From: Rhodamnia argentea
Lineage: Eukaryota; Streptophyta; Magnoliopsida; Myrtales; Myrtaceae
Assembly (NCBI RefSeq): GCF_020921035.1
Contig: NC_063150.1
Span: 9,672,001 to 9,736,000 of the forward strand
DNA length: 64,000 nt
Direction: 5' to 3'
Under the pieces are notes generated by a model. That model was not told the DNA's origin. It saw only the letters and a program-made list of their open reading frames with translations, and made no database searches. Positions 23,154 through 34,993 of this stretch are shown here, piece by piece; positions within the stretch are counted from its first letter, which is position 1; each line of letters begins with the position of its first letter. The translations under genes were made by a program, and so were the position numbers.

Positions 23154-24838
23154 TCAAAAAGGGCACAGCCTTATGACTTGGTCAATCTTGATACGATGAA
23201 CCGAGCACCCGGATTTCTTGGCTTTGATCATCTCCAAGCAAGACATAGAGCCGGCCATGTGCCCACACGGCACGCAAGCTCCCTGAATGGGATCATCCAA
23301 ACAATCGACACCGCATGTCTCTTCACTTCCATCTTCTTTGTTCCGGCTAGAGCCAACAGGTGGTAAGTCGGTGATCACTGGAGCGGACATATCAATCAGA
23401 CTAAGGTCAGTGGATGGATATTGAATTGGGCCATTCTCTACAACCTCAATATTTGCCGGAGGGGCTGATGGAGCAGAGATGGAGTTCTCACTGACACCTT
23501 CAACATTTTGAGGTGGCACGGCTATAGGACCTGTTTCATTGCTTGGACCGCAGCTATCCTTGGATGGAGCCGGCGCAGCTGCCACACTCGAACCACCGTG
23601 ACTCGTAACTTCCGCAGAATCACTCCAACTTGTGGATGCGCTCGTCCCGACACCTTGCTGAGCAGGAAAATGTGGTGGCACCTCCTGCATAGCCGACTGG
23701 ATGGAGGCGTTGATCGCCAATTGCTAATTCCAAATTTTCTGCGTGATCGCCAATTGTTAATTCCAGATCTTCTGCGGCAGGCGGTGCAGTTGACTGAACC
23801 GGCCGCTGTGCAGTTCGCAAAAATGGTGGCTGCGTGGGCTCAAATATTGGTATTTTCAACATAAAATGCATCTTGAAAAAAGAAAATCTTCAAAAAACAT
23901 ACAGCTTTCATCTTGTCTAATTTGAATTCACATATTCTAGTTCTCTCGCGATTAAATACTGGCATTCCATGACATGAAACTATTGGTACCTCAACAGAAA
24001 AATTCCTGAAAGTTGATTGACCAAGCCTTTTTCCCACTGAGATATCGAATGCACAAATGCTATTCATAATTACCCCACAACTTTGTGACTTGCTCATGTT
24101 GAAACTTGACGACATAAGTAACACTAAAAAGACTAACGCACAGACTAGGATAAGAAGTATCATGACTAGCGCAATAACACCACCGAAAAGTGCAAAATCC
24201 ATGGACAATTAATATTTCTAGTCAAGAACAGGATCGGTATGAACAACCACATGGCATTCACTTTTCTGTACTACTCACAACTTTATCCCAAAATGAAACT
24301 AATCTGCACAATACCTGTGGAATCCCTTTGCATGCATCACAAAACCACTGAAGTTGCTGTCTGTCTCTTTCATTGGCAGGTATGATATTGAAACGGGTCT
24401 CTCCAAACAAAAACAAAGTTCACCCCAAGTAAACCTAACAAATTGAGTGCAAGTGGAGTATTAGAATTTCTAATGTCCAACTATTCATTAAGCAAAGATG
24501 ATCCTCAAACAGTTCCCTATTGAATGGGGACAAGTACTTGGAAATGGAGACCGGGCGTACGCAGGCCATCATAATTACACGATATTATAACAAATTCTAA
24601 CAGGACTAACTTCTCAGTTCTACAAAATTTGAAGCTTTCATTTAATTGTAGAAAAGGAGCAATACTATACTTACGCCTACAATATAAATCTGAAATAAAT
24701 CTGAAAATAAGACCAAGCACAAATCATTACTTGAAGCATTGTCGACAATTGTCACTGAAGGATCAGAATGGTGGAATTTAGGTTCCCCTAAGTTGGCCTT
24801 CCACAATGCAGCAGTTGCTCAAGGGTGAGCATCCTGCG
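23154..24838 (-). pseudogene. XBAT35-like pseudogene, C-terminal half with degenerate RING
   Basis: Minus-strand pieces continue the XBAT family where the 15.9-17.1 kb half stops. SQDAHP-stop-ATAALWKANLGEPK and DPSVTIVDN lie near 24838-24740. NIIPANERDRQQLQWFCDAC and KGIPQ lie near 24390-24314. PPAAEDLEL lies near 23780, where a duplicated AENLELAI segment breaks the frame. The last frame (23720-23154) ends in the RING region GACVPCGHMAG, SCLEMIKAKK and KIDQVIRL. RING ligands are damaged: the first pair is C-x3-C, GHMAGC has become GHMAGS, and the final CPVC pair reads CSVH. Not a working ubiquitin ligase. Confidence 0.85.
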
Positions 24839-25249
24839 AATTACAAATAGTGCCGAATCAGTAAGCACAAGCAGTGATAGTAAGCATGAAGATGAAGAAG
24901 CTATAGACTTGATGGCCATCATTCTAGCTCAAGCAGAGAAGACTTAAACCACATGTTTACGAGGGGAAAAGAGACAACAAAAACCCAGAGAGAATCAAAA
25001 TCAAATTTTACTAATATTAGTCCGAAACCCAAAAAGAAACGACAGCAAAAAGAATGGGTGTGAAAAAAGGCCAAAGAGGCTCCTCCGGCTCTTTCGATAT
25101 CGTCCTCACCTGCATTGTAACATTTGGTGTTTTTTTATCAACACTGGCCTAGTCCTATGCCTTTTAAGTCAACTCAATCTCACTGGCTAATTAGATCAAT
25201 CAGGTCGGTTCAGTGCGAACCATGAATTCCATTTGAAGCACGTGCGTAC

Positions 25250-25680
25250 CTTGCCGAGGACGTTCCAGGTGACATTCTCCGTGCACGGCGGAGTCGTGAG
25301 AGACCCGACGTACCGGTAGTACTTGCGGGTGTTCCTCTTTATCTGCTTGGGGTTGAAGATCCCCAGTGGAATGTGAGACTCCTCGTCGGCGCCGCAAGCA
25401 TCCTTGGCCAGCTCATCCAATTGGTCCTTTATCTGCATTTCATCGAACATGATCAGTGAACGGAATAAAACCGAGTTCCACACTCCTCGATCAAGGAAGG
25501 ACTCGACGCTCGAACCGGTAGGAAGTTAAGTGCTCGTGTACGTACAATCATCGGAGCACAAACGTTCACATCTATACCTTGGAGATGAGGGGATCGGGGT
25601 CACCGAATTGATAGAGGATCGCCACCACGGCAAAGGCGCCGTCGCTCGATTTGTGGACTAGATGAAGTTCAGCTGGGAAC
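25250..25680 (-). pseudogene. Alpha-carbonic anhydrase fragment (two internal exons)
   Basis: Two exons splice cleanly in frame: 25680-25578, reading FPAELHLVHKSSDGAFAVVAILYQFG, hence the conserved ELHLVH block with one zinc-binding histidine, and 25432-25250, reading DQLDELAKDACG, IPLGIFNP and YYRYVGSLTTPPCTENV. The SLTTPPC motif is characteristic of alpha-carbonic anhydrases. Both frames are open and splice sites are good. Yet I find neither the N-terminal part with the other zinc histidines nor the C-terminal exon nearby, so it looks like a fragment captured by duplication. A real gene with very distant exons is unlikely but not excluded. Confidence 0.8.
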
Positions 25681-26490
25681 CTGCACTCAATCGTGAAGCG
25701 AATCAACTTTTCACTTCTCTTGCTTCAATAGATCAATGCTCACAAACCCGTCCATTTCTTTGGATCGAAAGCTCTTCTGCTGAGCCCGAGAAGCATGTCA
25801 AAACCCTAATGGCGAAGCCCCTATCATCTTTTACCCATTTCGATAGCAGATCATGGGCTGAATTTGACTGTCTGCTAGAGAGAGAGAGAGAGAGAGAAGC
25901 TCACTGGATTCCATCAATCCGGTGCTCGGAGGGAGAGCGAACGAGCCAAGGGAGAGAGGAGTGACAGAGAGGAAGTGGGGTGAGATATTTGAAGGAAGTA
26001 AAGAGACATAGGGGTGGGGGGATATTTTCTCGCAAAGAGGAGAGAGAGATGAAAAGTGTGTGATGTTTTCGGTGATGTTCTGAAAAAGTAAAGAGGGAGA
26101 AGAGGGGCAGACAGAGAAGAGAGAGAGAGAGGTGAGGCGCGTGTCAGAGATTTTTTAAAAAGTAAAGAGAAGGGAGGGAGGGGAGGAAACGTGAGAGAGG
26201 AGGGAAAGCGGGCAGACCGCAGATTACAGGTATTTTATTTATTTATTTATTTATTTTCTAGGTCGTTGAGATCAAATTACGAGAATATTCCTGGTATTAG
26301 CTTTGTTTTTATTATAAGAATTATTTTTGTAAATTTTTCATTTTATAAAAAAATTATAAAAATAATAATATATCATACATATATAAAGATATATTTAATA
26401 TACAACGTGTCGAAAATTTCTATTTTTTTAGAAATGCCTATCATGTTTTACTCCAACACTCACAGAATCATTTATAGGATTCGTCGTACT
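25681..26490. other. Intergenic with GA and TTTA microsatellites
   Basis: A GA run lies at 25877-25898, more purine-rich DNA at 26040-26220, and (TTTA)n at about 26230-26255. A 139-codon open frame at 26191-26610 overlaps this low-complexity DNA and the edge of the segmental duplication; it shows no recognisable domain. Confidence 0.5.
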
Positions 26491-28716
26491 ATGCTAACAT
26501 GCCGAAATCAGACACTCTGGCATGTTAAAAAAGTTCTAAATCCTCCACCGGAGTTCAAAACCATGTTTCATGGAGCCAAATGGTCTCTAGTCCTTTTTAA
26601 ACCACAATGAAACCATGTTCCCCTTTCAGAAGATGCAAAAAATGATTTGAGAGGCCCTTTACTGAAAGAAAGTATTTTCATGGCATTGTTACATGTCATC
26701 TTTGATACCTGAACATCACGCATTTCATTGTTAACACACGCCTGGGAATGATCTAAGGTCAAGAAATCAAGAAACCACGGATACTGTTATATTGAGCTGA
26801 TATACTCGGTTCATCTTTTCTAATAGTCCTGATGCTCTTGTGCTCCTAACATGCAAAATAACCACGAATTGTGAGGTGCATCACCATCAAAATAAAACTT
26901 ACAGGCCAGAAGCTGGAATGCTAATACAGGAACCAAAATGCTTCAGAACAATGTTTCGGCCTAAATCTTGAATCCTCAGCAAATGCTAACCGAGAATTAC
27001 TATATACCACATTCTTCTCGGCCAACGTGCTATTCAAAATATTGCCGGACCTCCACGCAGCTTACCTGATCAAACCAGAGATTGCTACTGGGTTTGCCCT
27101 TGAACCCTTACATTGGTATTTGCGTGTCAATCGCTTACGCAGTGGATTTCCTTCTCTTCACCTTCATCCTTTTCCATCACGATATCGTGAAGGTTCTTGA
27201 CATCTGAAATTTTTCCCTCGTCTCTCGGCTCGTCCAGATTTCCCTTGCTAACTCTGCGCCTAAGCCTCAATCTTCCAGCAATGCTGTCGGGTGAAGGATC
27301 GGGGTTCCTCTTAGCTTTTGGTTTCGGGCATTTCACTACTTCAGTGCAATCCATATTGAGATCTTTGGCACCATTTTCCTTAAGTTCAGCAGAACATAAA
27401 TCATCAACACTTAGAACATGTGCTTCCTTGCCAGAAAAGGGCAAAGACCTTTTCACAGAAATGTGACCAGCGGAGTTTTCTTGTACCACTCTAGGATCAG
27501 ACTCAGACTTTGACAATGCAATGGCATCATCATCGATATGCACGGGAGATACATTCGCCACTGTTTCTATATCTGAGAAGGGCAGCGACCTCTTTGCAGA
27601 TGCATGAACAAGAGAGTCTGAAGTTTCTTCCTCCTTCACTTGCAATCGGCGGGTCTCAATTAGGTAATGTGCTACGGACTTAAACCCCAGTTTGGATACC
27701 TGAAAGAGGCAAAGGATTTAGTCTAACTTGGCATTATATGATCAATCACTTGGTCAGGTGAGAAAGAGAGACAGACAGATAGAAAAAAGATGACCTTCTT
27801 ATAAAGAGGACCAGTAGGAGCCCACCCTTTTGCTTGCCGGCACAAACTACAATTGCATATTCCGCGACAAACTGGACATAGCCAGTTCGGATTTTGCTGG
27901 GCTTCCAGCACATGTTCCCCATACCTGCAAGATACATGAACCAGGAGTTTGACGTATGCAGCTAGGATATGCCAAAGCCTCCAGACACACATACACTCGC
28001 CAGCAAGTTGCAAGTTTGGCGATCTTGAGCAACCAGCCGAATTTAACATCCAAATGGACTATAAATGAGCTGCGTATGCAAGTGTTAACTTTATGCATGC
28101 AGAATTAACAATTCAGAGCATAAACATGCTTTCTCTCCCTGATTGTCAAAATCAGGGTTAGAGCATGGTAAATGGCATCAAAAGCCTTAGAGAAAAAGAA
28201 CTCAACAGTAAGAAACTGATTGGTGTGTCCAAGAAGCTCACCTCATGTACAAACAATCTCCACAAAACTGTCCCTGCACCATGTTACATTGGCTGCATTG
28301 AGTACGATAGCCAAGAGTTTTCTGCCTGTTGAAATGAAAGCCACTTTATCTTGGGAATAAAATATATCAAATGAATTATATGTGCAATTTAATTACCACA
28401 CAAAAGATCGATATGGTGAAAAGCCTACTATAATGGATACCTCATACTAATTGGCACAGTACTAGCTGATTCTAGCAGAATTTAAGAGATTTTTCCGTCA
28501 ATACATTCCTTAATCGAAAGAAACTTCTCTTCATGGCAAAGCAATGTAAAAAAGATGTCATGTTTACCGAATCATAATAAGTGAAACTAATATTGTTTGC
28601 AAGTTCCCGTTGCCATAAACCAGGGGAGACAAAATCTACCAAAAGCATAGATATTCAGAATCAACAAAAAGTGATTGAATTCGAATCAAGAGCTCAGCCC
28701 TCTTGGAAGAGATTGT
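26491..28716. repeat. Segmental duplication, source copy of 13257-15800
   Basis: This block holds exons 3-5 of the intact CDCA7-like gene plus downstream DNA and aligns in the same orientation with 13257-15800. Homology stops near 28716, inside intron 2 of the gene. Because this copy belongs to a complete open gene, it is taken as the parent. Confidence 0.85.
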
Positions 28717-30623
28717 CAGGTTTTTGGGCCAGGATTGAACTTTCAAATTGCTGATTCTCAACCCGCGTAAAAGAAGAACTTAAGAGTTAGCAATGTGGAT
28801 AAATCTCCAACTTGAGTATCATAGCACAAGCTCTTTGCGTCCATGTGACACTTGGGTTTAGGGCTTCACATTAAATGCAACCCTTGGGGTTAGGGCTTCA
28901 TAGTAAATGCTTGAAGAAGACCAGAATACTAATTAAAAGAGTATGAATCCAGTTTTAATATACTCCACAACTTGTAAAACTCGATTTGCAAAAACTAGAT
29001 GAAAGAAAACAAACCAGTATCCAACATCAGTTGCACATAGTTGAAACCAAAATTTTAATTCTTATACCAGGATAACACTGTCCACTTCAAGCCTTGGGCA
29101 TAAAAGGAACTGAAGCAAAATCATCACCGCAATGCAGAACTTCAAACGGTAGTAATTCCACAAAACTAATAGTTGCAGGTTTAAGGTCATTCAAAGGAAA
29201 CCTCAATGTCAGACTACATGCGTTGAATTTTTGTTTAACATAGAAATATGATCTCAATATGGTGTGGATCGTGCTTAGATGATACCTACACAGAAACTAC
29301 CAACTCACCTACATTGATGGCAAGTCTTGCCTCTGATTGGATCATAAATCCGCTTACCGTCTTTCCCGCACCCATCCACGAAAAGTTCCCAATTTTTCTC
29401 AGTGTTGCCCAACAGCTTCTCATGCTCCTCTGTGTAAATCTCCGGCTTCGAGCCCTCTTCCAGAACTATTCCCTCGTATTCCGAAGACCTATCCTTGTTG
29501 GCCAACCGAACTTCCACATAGCTTATCGGCGTGACGCTCTGCAACCTAGCTCCTCAATATTATGGACACAACAGTATGCGAACAAAAATTAGAAAACCAA
29601 CAATGTATGACAGTCCGCAACCTAGCTCCACCACATTACAGACACATGTACACATACAAAAAAATTAGAAAATCAACAATGTGCGAACTTATACCATAAT
29701 TGAAAAACTTTGACTTGATGCAATAGAATGAATAAAAATCCGTCACTAGAAGGACTCTAAATAAAAAGGAAAAAACGAGAATTATATCTGCAAGGCTGCA
29801 GTCAAAGTCATCATCTTGTCAAACCAGGTCAGGAGCAAAATACTCGCAAGTTCTCGTTTGTCATTTTTTTCATCTACAATCAGAAAAGCAGGAAAGACAC
29901 TGGTAAGTGAAGCGTTTTCATTGAACCAGCTTCACAAGATACATTTGCATACATCTGAGCCAATGTCTTGTTCTTAACTTCTAAGCAAAACATTCTCCAT
30001 TCGATGACTCTATTTTCTCAGTAACCAAACAAAACATCTAACATAAACTAGACACCCATTTGACCCAAAAAAAAAAAAAATAGACACCCACACATGAAAG
30101 CCAAAAAGAACGAAGAAACAGTCCCCTTTTTTGGGAAAAAAGAACATCTCCAAACCAGAGCAAAAACCAAAATTTGTAGACTGTAAAGGAGACATTTTTA
30201 CCAAACAAAACGCACAAGTATCTGATTAAACCGCACAATCTCCATCACATCACTGCATTTTCCTCGGCAACCAAACAAAACCATTGGCCACAACCCAAAC
30301 TCAAAATACATCCTCCCCAGAATCGGCATTAACGCGACGACCCACCTGGAAGACCGTCGAACGGGACCGGGCGGCAGGACCGGAGCGCACTTCTCAGACG
30401 ACTTGCGATTTGGGGTCCGCTTGGGAGGCAAGGACGACCGGAGCTTCTGAGAGAGGTCGACGATGCCCAGCTTCTGCATCCTCTCGAGGTTAGCTTTGAT
30501 CCGCTCCTCTCTGGACTGCTCGTAGAGGGAGATCTTCTTGGACTCGGCTTGGTCATCGCTGGCGTGCGAGCTCGGGGTCGAAACGGGTTCTTGGGTCGTC
30601 GCTCTCTTGCTCATCGTCGGCAT
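27127..30623 (-). CDS. CDCA7-like zinc-finger protein (zf-4CXXC_R1 domain)
   Basis: A nuclear protein of the cell-division-cycle-associated 7 family. Animal CDCA7 recruits the HELLS (DDM1-type) remodeller to keep DNA methylated, and plant relatives are thought to do likewise. Five exons give 433 residues: 30623-30346, 29545-29309, 28325-28242, 27924-27795 and 27699-27127; phases agree and introns are GT-AG. The zinc domain covers about residues 157-260: GKTCHQC, then CSQC, CGDC, CPVC and CNCSLC, followed by [11 protein letters not shown] and the GFKSVAHYL tail. The N-terminus is basic and polar; the acidic C-terminal 190 residues contain short repeats of KRSLPFS. The ATG at 30623 is used; a second lies three codons on. 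The exon 4 donor (AAG/GTCATC) is weak. A 3' partial duplicate lies at 13900-15422. Confidence 0.9.
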
Positions 30624-33377
30624 TTTTTCTTTCTGCCTCCTGTGTTTTCCGCAGAGGGCTGCTTGCGAAGGCCAACGGTCGAGTTTTGAAAACGGGAGAG
30701 AGAGAGACAGGAGAGGGTCTCGAGCTTGTTTTGGCTTAGTGCTCTAATGGTGGAAATGTACGGACGTCTGTTAAATTCTTTCTTTATTTTACCTTTATCT
30801 CCATTTTTTGGTTGCTTTTTGAATTTCACATGCGTACCGCACTTGGGGATTTTCCTAGGCAATTTTTATTTTCAGTGGCAAAATTGTAAAAAAAAAAATT
30901 TGAATTCTCAAGTTAGGTGCTATTGCACTGGAGACCTCCACTTTTGACAAATCCATAGTTTATATCCTCAATTTTCGGTATCAAGTACACCCTCCATTAG
31001 TGCTCTTTTTTTCCTCTTTTGGCCATACCCTTTTGTCTAGTTAATTTTTCGGGATAGTCGGGGCGAATCCACGGCGACCCCAATGGAGATGGTGTTGGTG
31101 GTCGGCAAAGCCATGGCTAGTTTCCAACGACAAGATGGGGCCACATTGCGACAAGTCATGAAGAACGATGGCAAGTAAGAGAAGTTTGCACTATGTGGCG
31201 ATTACATTACTCTCAAGATTTGACATATTAATTGGTGAAAAATAAATAATCTTGAATACCTTTCTAACCTTTTTCACCTTCTTGCTCTATAATTCTTGGG
31301 CCAAACTCTCTTGTTATGATAATGGTGACTTTGAATACTACAAATTCTATCTTCTAATGATTAATGTTACGCAATTTATATAACTTTACTTATTAACTCA
31401 AGGGAAAGAAGCTCATAATACTTCCACTTTATTGACATATGTCCTTCTCTTTATAGATATATATATTTTTGGGTTTTGCCAAAGTTGATAATCGCTTATG
31501 AAGATATGTGATTTTGTAAGGTTAAAAATACAACACACTTAAACTCTTCAAGCTTTGGACCCAAAAAGAACAACAAAAAAAAAAGTCTTCAAGCCCACTT
31601 CCTACATGGGCCAGAGCTCTTCCATGGCCCTATTGGCCTTGAGATTCCAATCAGGCCCATAAGTAGTTAGCCCCCCAAAATCATCTTGGGCAAGGCCCAT
31701 AAAGAGATTCGTTTGTCAGGACTCGTCAAATCTTAGAAAGGTTCACAATCAAACGGCGTCTCCGGATGGCCCAAAAGCATTGTCCAGGCCCGCCTTAACG
31801 ACGGGCGTGCCCGTCGAGATGCTTGGCTGGTGACTTGTATAATCCTGGATCTCAATCTCATCGGTATAATATCCCGATCAATCTTAACTCATGATACCGA
31901 TATCAACTCAGTCCTAAAATTTTCAATCTTGTCAATACAATCCTGAATCGTTAAGTGAAATTCCAATGTAATCCTCCCAACCAATTGCCGTCGAATCTGG
32001 CTAACGCGGTGTCCGGTCATAGCTGGCTATAGGACGTGGCACGCCGACGTGGACATATTGTGGATTGCTACGCCGGCAATTTTCGACGACAATTGGCCGG
32101 AATGACTACATTGAAATTTAGGCAGCGGTTTTAGATTATACTGGCGAAACTCGAATATTTAGGACTGGATTAGCATACATATCACGGGTTTATGACTATA
32201 TGGATAATTTTTCCTAATTCATCTGTTCTCAAGTCGTTGTAACGTGGAGTCCAAATCGAGCCACATATTTAACGACATCCTAGCCCTTAATTTGTACATA
32301 AAAAAAAACAAGTGAAGATAAATGAAAAACCGTATGCACACTACAATGGTTATGTTGGCTTCTTATAGATCTTTAAGGAAATAAAAATTGGGCGACGGGA
32401 ACCCAAGCTAGTCCCAAAAATGGGGAGAAGTTGGTATATGCACCCGCTTTAATTGTCTCGGCGTGTAAGACATGTGGATCTCATGTGGGGTTCACACGAT
32501 TCAATGGAAGCCCCCGGTTCCGGCCGAGGCTTGTGAATTTTAGTCCTCTCTTGCTTTTGTTAAACATAACTAGGTAGACAACCGGAGGACCTAAGTTTAG
32601 CTTTGAGTCATGTTCCAGCCTCGTGACCAAACACACACCTAAACTAACACTCCCACAACTGTCCGTCTGTCTCTCTCTCTCTATTTGTGCCACAACCACA
32701 CTCGACGAAAGTCTCCACCAAGTACTAGTTAAGGTAATATTCTTTGTTTTCTGTGGGGTGGCTTGTAATAAAATGTACTTACAATAAAAAAAACATGCCA
32801 TCTGTTAAGGTAATTATTTTTTTTTTTTCCGACCAAAAAAAAAAATCTATTTTTTTATTTTATTTTATCTGTCATGTCTTTAACTCTCATCTTTATGATC
32901 TTTACTATGCCTCTTTATAGAGCATAGGATCCGAACCCCGCACCTACGATACTAGCATTCCGACCCCCCAATTCTTTTACTAGGGCCGCATGCCGATTGG
33001 CACTGACCACAATCTTGAAATTTATGAATTACTTACTTTCATTTAGTTGACTCCAAAGTGGGTGGGACCTTTCTTGAGACAAAAGCAACAAAATCTCTTC
33101 AAAACTTTCGTAACCGTCGGGGGACATGTTCTAAGTGTCGATGAACCACCACCACCAATGAAAACTTTCCCATAATCCCAACCCTTCCTGTCCTCTGCAG
33201 AACAATGTCAAACCAGATTCGCAACTCCGTTAAAGGCCACGCTCACAAGTTTTCACCAATCCAATGTGTCGACGTCAAGGTTGCTTATAACTAGCGTTTG
33301 AGCTTCAGACCAGCATGGGCGTCCTAGTACTTCCTGTCTGAAAAACCCGAAAGAAAGATCAGAGAAAGAAGCTAGCG
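30624..33377. other. Intergenic: shared upstream region, repeats, no gene recognised
   Basis: The first 150 bases should contain the CDCA7-like gene's 5' leader. A repeat of the 'tgtaatcctcccaaccaattgccg' type, with phrases typical of short Mutator-like MITEs in this window, spans about 31850-32215. CT runs lie near 32670. No open frame has a recognisable domain. The last few hundred bases before 33378 must carry the GDSL gene promoter, but no clear TATA box was assigned. Confidence 0.5.
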
Positions 33378-34993
33378 ATGGCCTGGATCAGACCTCATTC
33401 CCTGATCCTGGCTCTTTTGCTGGCGAACGTCATTTGCTTCCAGGGAAAAGCCGACGACGACGGCGAGGATTCTCTCAGGCTCGGAGCTTCGTTCATCTTT
33501 GGCGACTCGTTAGTCGATGCCGGAAACAACAATTATCTGCCGACTCTGTCTCGTGCGAATATACGTCCGAACGGGATCGATTTCACGGCTTCGGGAGGGT
33601 TGCCGACCGGGAGGTACACTAATGGGAAGACAATTGGAGACATCGTGGGTACGTGTTCTTGATCACAGACCTCAATCCTAGAGTTAAAAAACCTTTTTCC
33701 GGGTCATTGAAAGGCCTGGAAATATATGATGTCAAGACATGATCTCATGGAGTTTGATGTTCTTAGATATACGTTTTCTTCGTTTCGGCTTTTTCCAGGA
33801 GAACTACTGGGACAAGCACATTATGCGGTACCCTTTTTGGCTCCGAACACGACTGGGAAAGCAATACTGACCGGAGTGAATTACGCATCCGGCGGAGGAG
33901 GCATTCTGAATGCAACCGGAAGAATTTTCGTCCGAACTCTAGCTCTCTCTCCTTATTATCACGAGAGATTAGGCATTTTCTGCGTTAATCAATTGGATGT
34001 GAATAAGGATTTCTTGTGCAGGTCAATAGGCTGAGCATGGACATCCAAGTGGACTACTTCAACATCACAAGACAACAGATTGATAAGCTGCTAGGCCCAT
34101 CAAAGGCCAAGGAGTTCATAACGAGGAAATCCATCTTCTCCGTCACGATCGGAGCAAACGATTTCCTCAACAATTACATGCTTCCGGTTCTCTCCATCGG
34201 TGCCCGGATCTCCGAGACCCCCGACGCCTTCATAGATGACATGATCAACCACTTGCAAGACCAGCTTACGGTGCGTAAATCTCTTCACATGTTCGACCTC
34301 GAGAGAGGACTTGGAACTAGGTTTGACAGCATCTGATTGGCCATGTCAATTGCAGAGGCTTTATAAGCTGGACGCTAGGAAGTTTGTGCTCGCGAACGTC
34401 GGCCCGATCGGGTGCATTCCGTACCAGAAGACGATAAATCGGCTGAACCCCGATGAATGCGTCGACTTGCCAAACAAACTCGCGAAGCAGTACAACGGAA
34501 GGTTGACGGATTTGCTGGCCGAGCTCACCAACAAACTCCCAGGATCCACTTTTGTCCATGCCAATGTCTACGACATGGTCATGGAAGTCATCACCAACTA
34601 TGACAAATACGGTACTGTCTGATACAGATAGAGAAAATATACAGTTATTCAATGATACTTTACATCTACTATCATGTTTTTACTAGTAACATAGGTTGAT
34701 TCATAGACATAAACCTAGTATTTAGATTTTGTTATTGAGAGGGAATGTGCCCTTTCTTTTGAATCACAGGATTTACGACAGCGAACAAGGCATGTTGCGG
34801 AAACGGAGGCCAATTTGCCGGCATAATACCGTGCGGTCCGACCTCTAGCATGTGCTCAGATCGGTCGAAGCACGTGTTTTGGGACCCGTACCACCCTAGC
34901 GAGGCCGCGAACATCTTACTTGCCAAGCAGGTGGTCGACGGCGACGGCCGTTACGTCGATCCCATGAATCTCGGAAAACTCCGAGATGTTTGA
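33378..34993 (+). CDS. GDSL esterase/lipase, secreted
   Basis: A likely secreted ester hydrolase of the SGNH/GDSL family, acting in the cell wall or apoplast; substrate unknown. Five exons (33378-33648, 33799-33929, 34022-34270, 34356-34611, 34770-34993) give 376 residues, the usual length. A hydrophobic signal peptide covers about residues 8-22. Block I is FGDSLVDAGNNNY with Ser44. Block II is NYASGGGGI, near residue 120. Block III is IGANDFLNNY with Asn180. Block V is WDPYHPSEA with Asp341 and His344. All catalytic residues are present. The donor of intron 2 (TTC/GTCCGA) is a poor consensus, but this join is the one that yields the family's GRIFVNRLSMD stretch. Reading through that intron would truncate the protein after about 40 residues. 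Confidence 0.9.
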
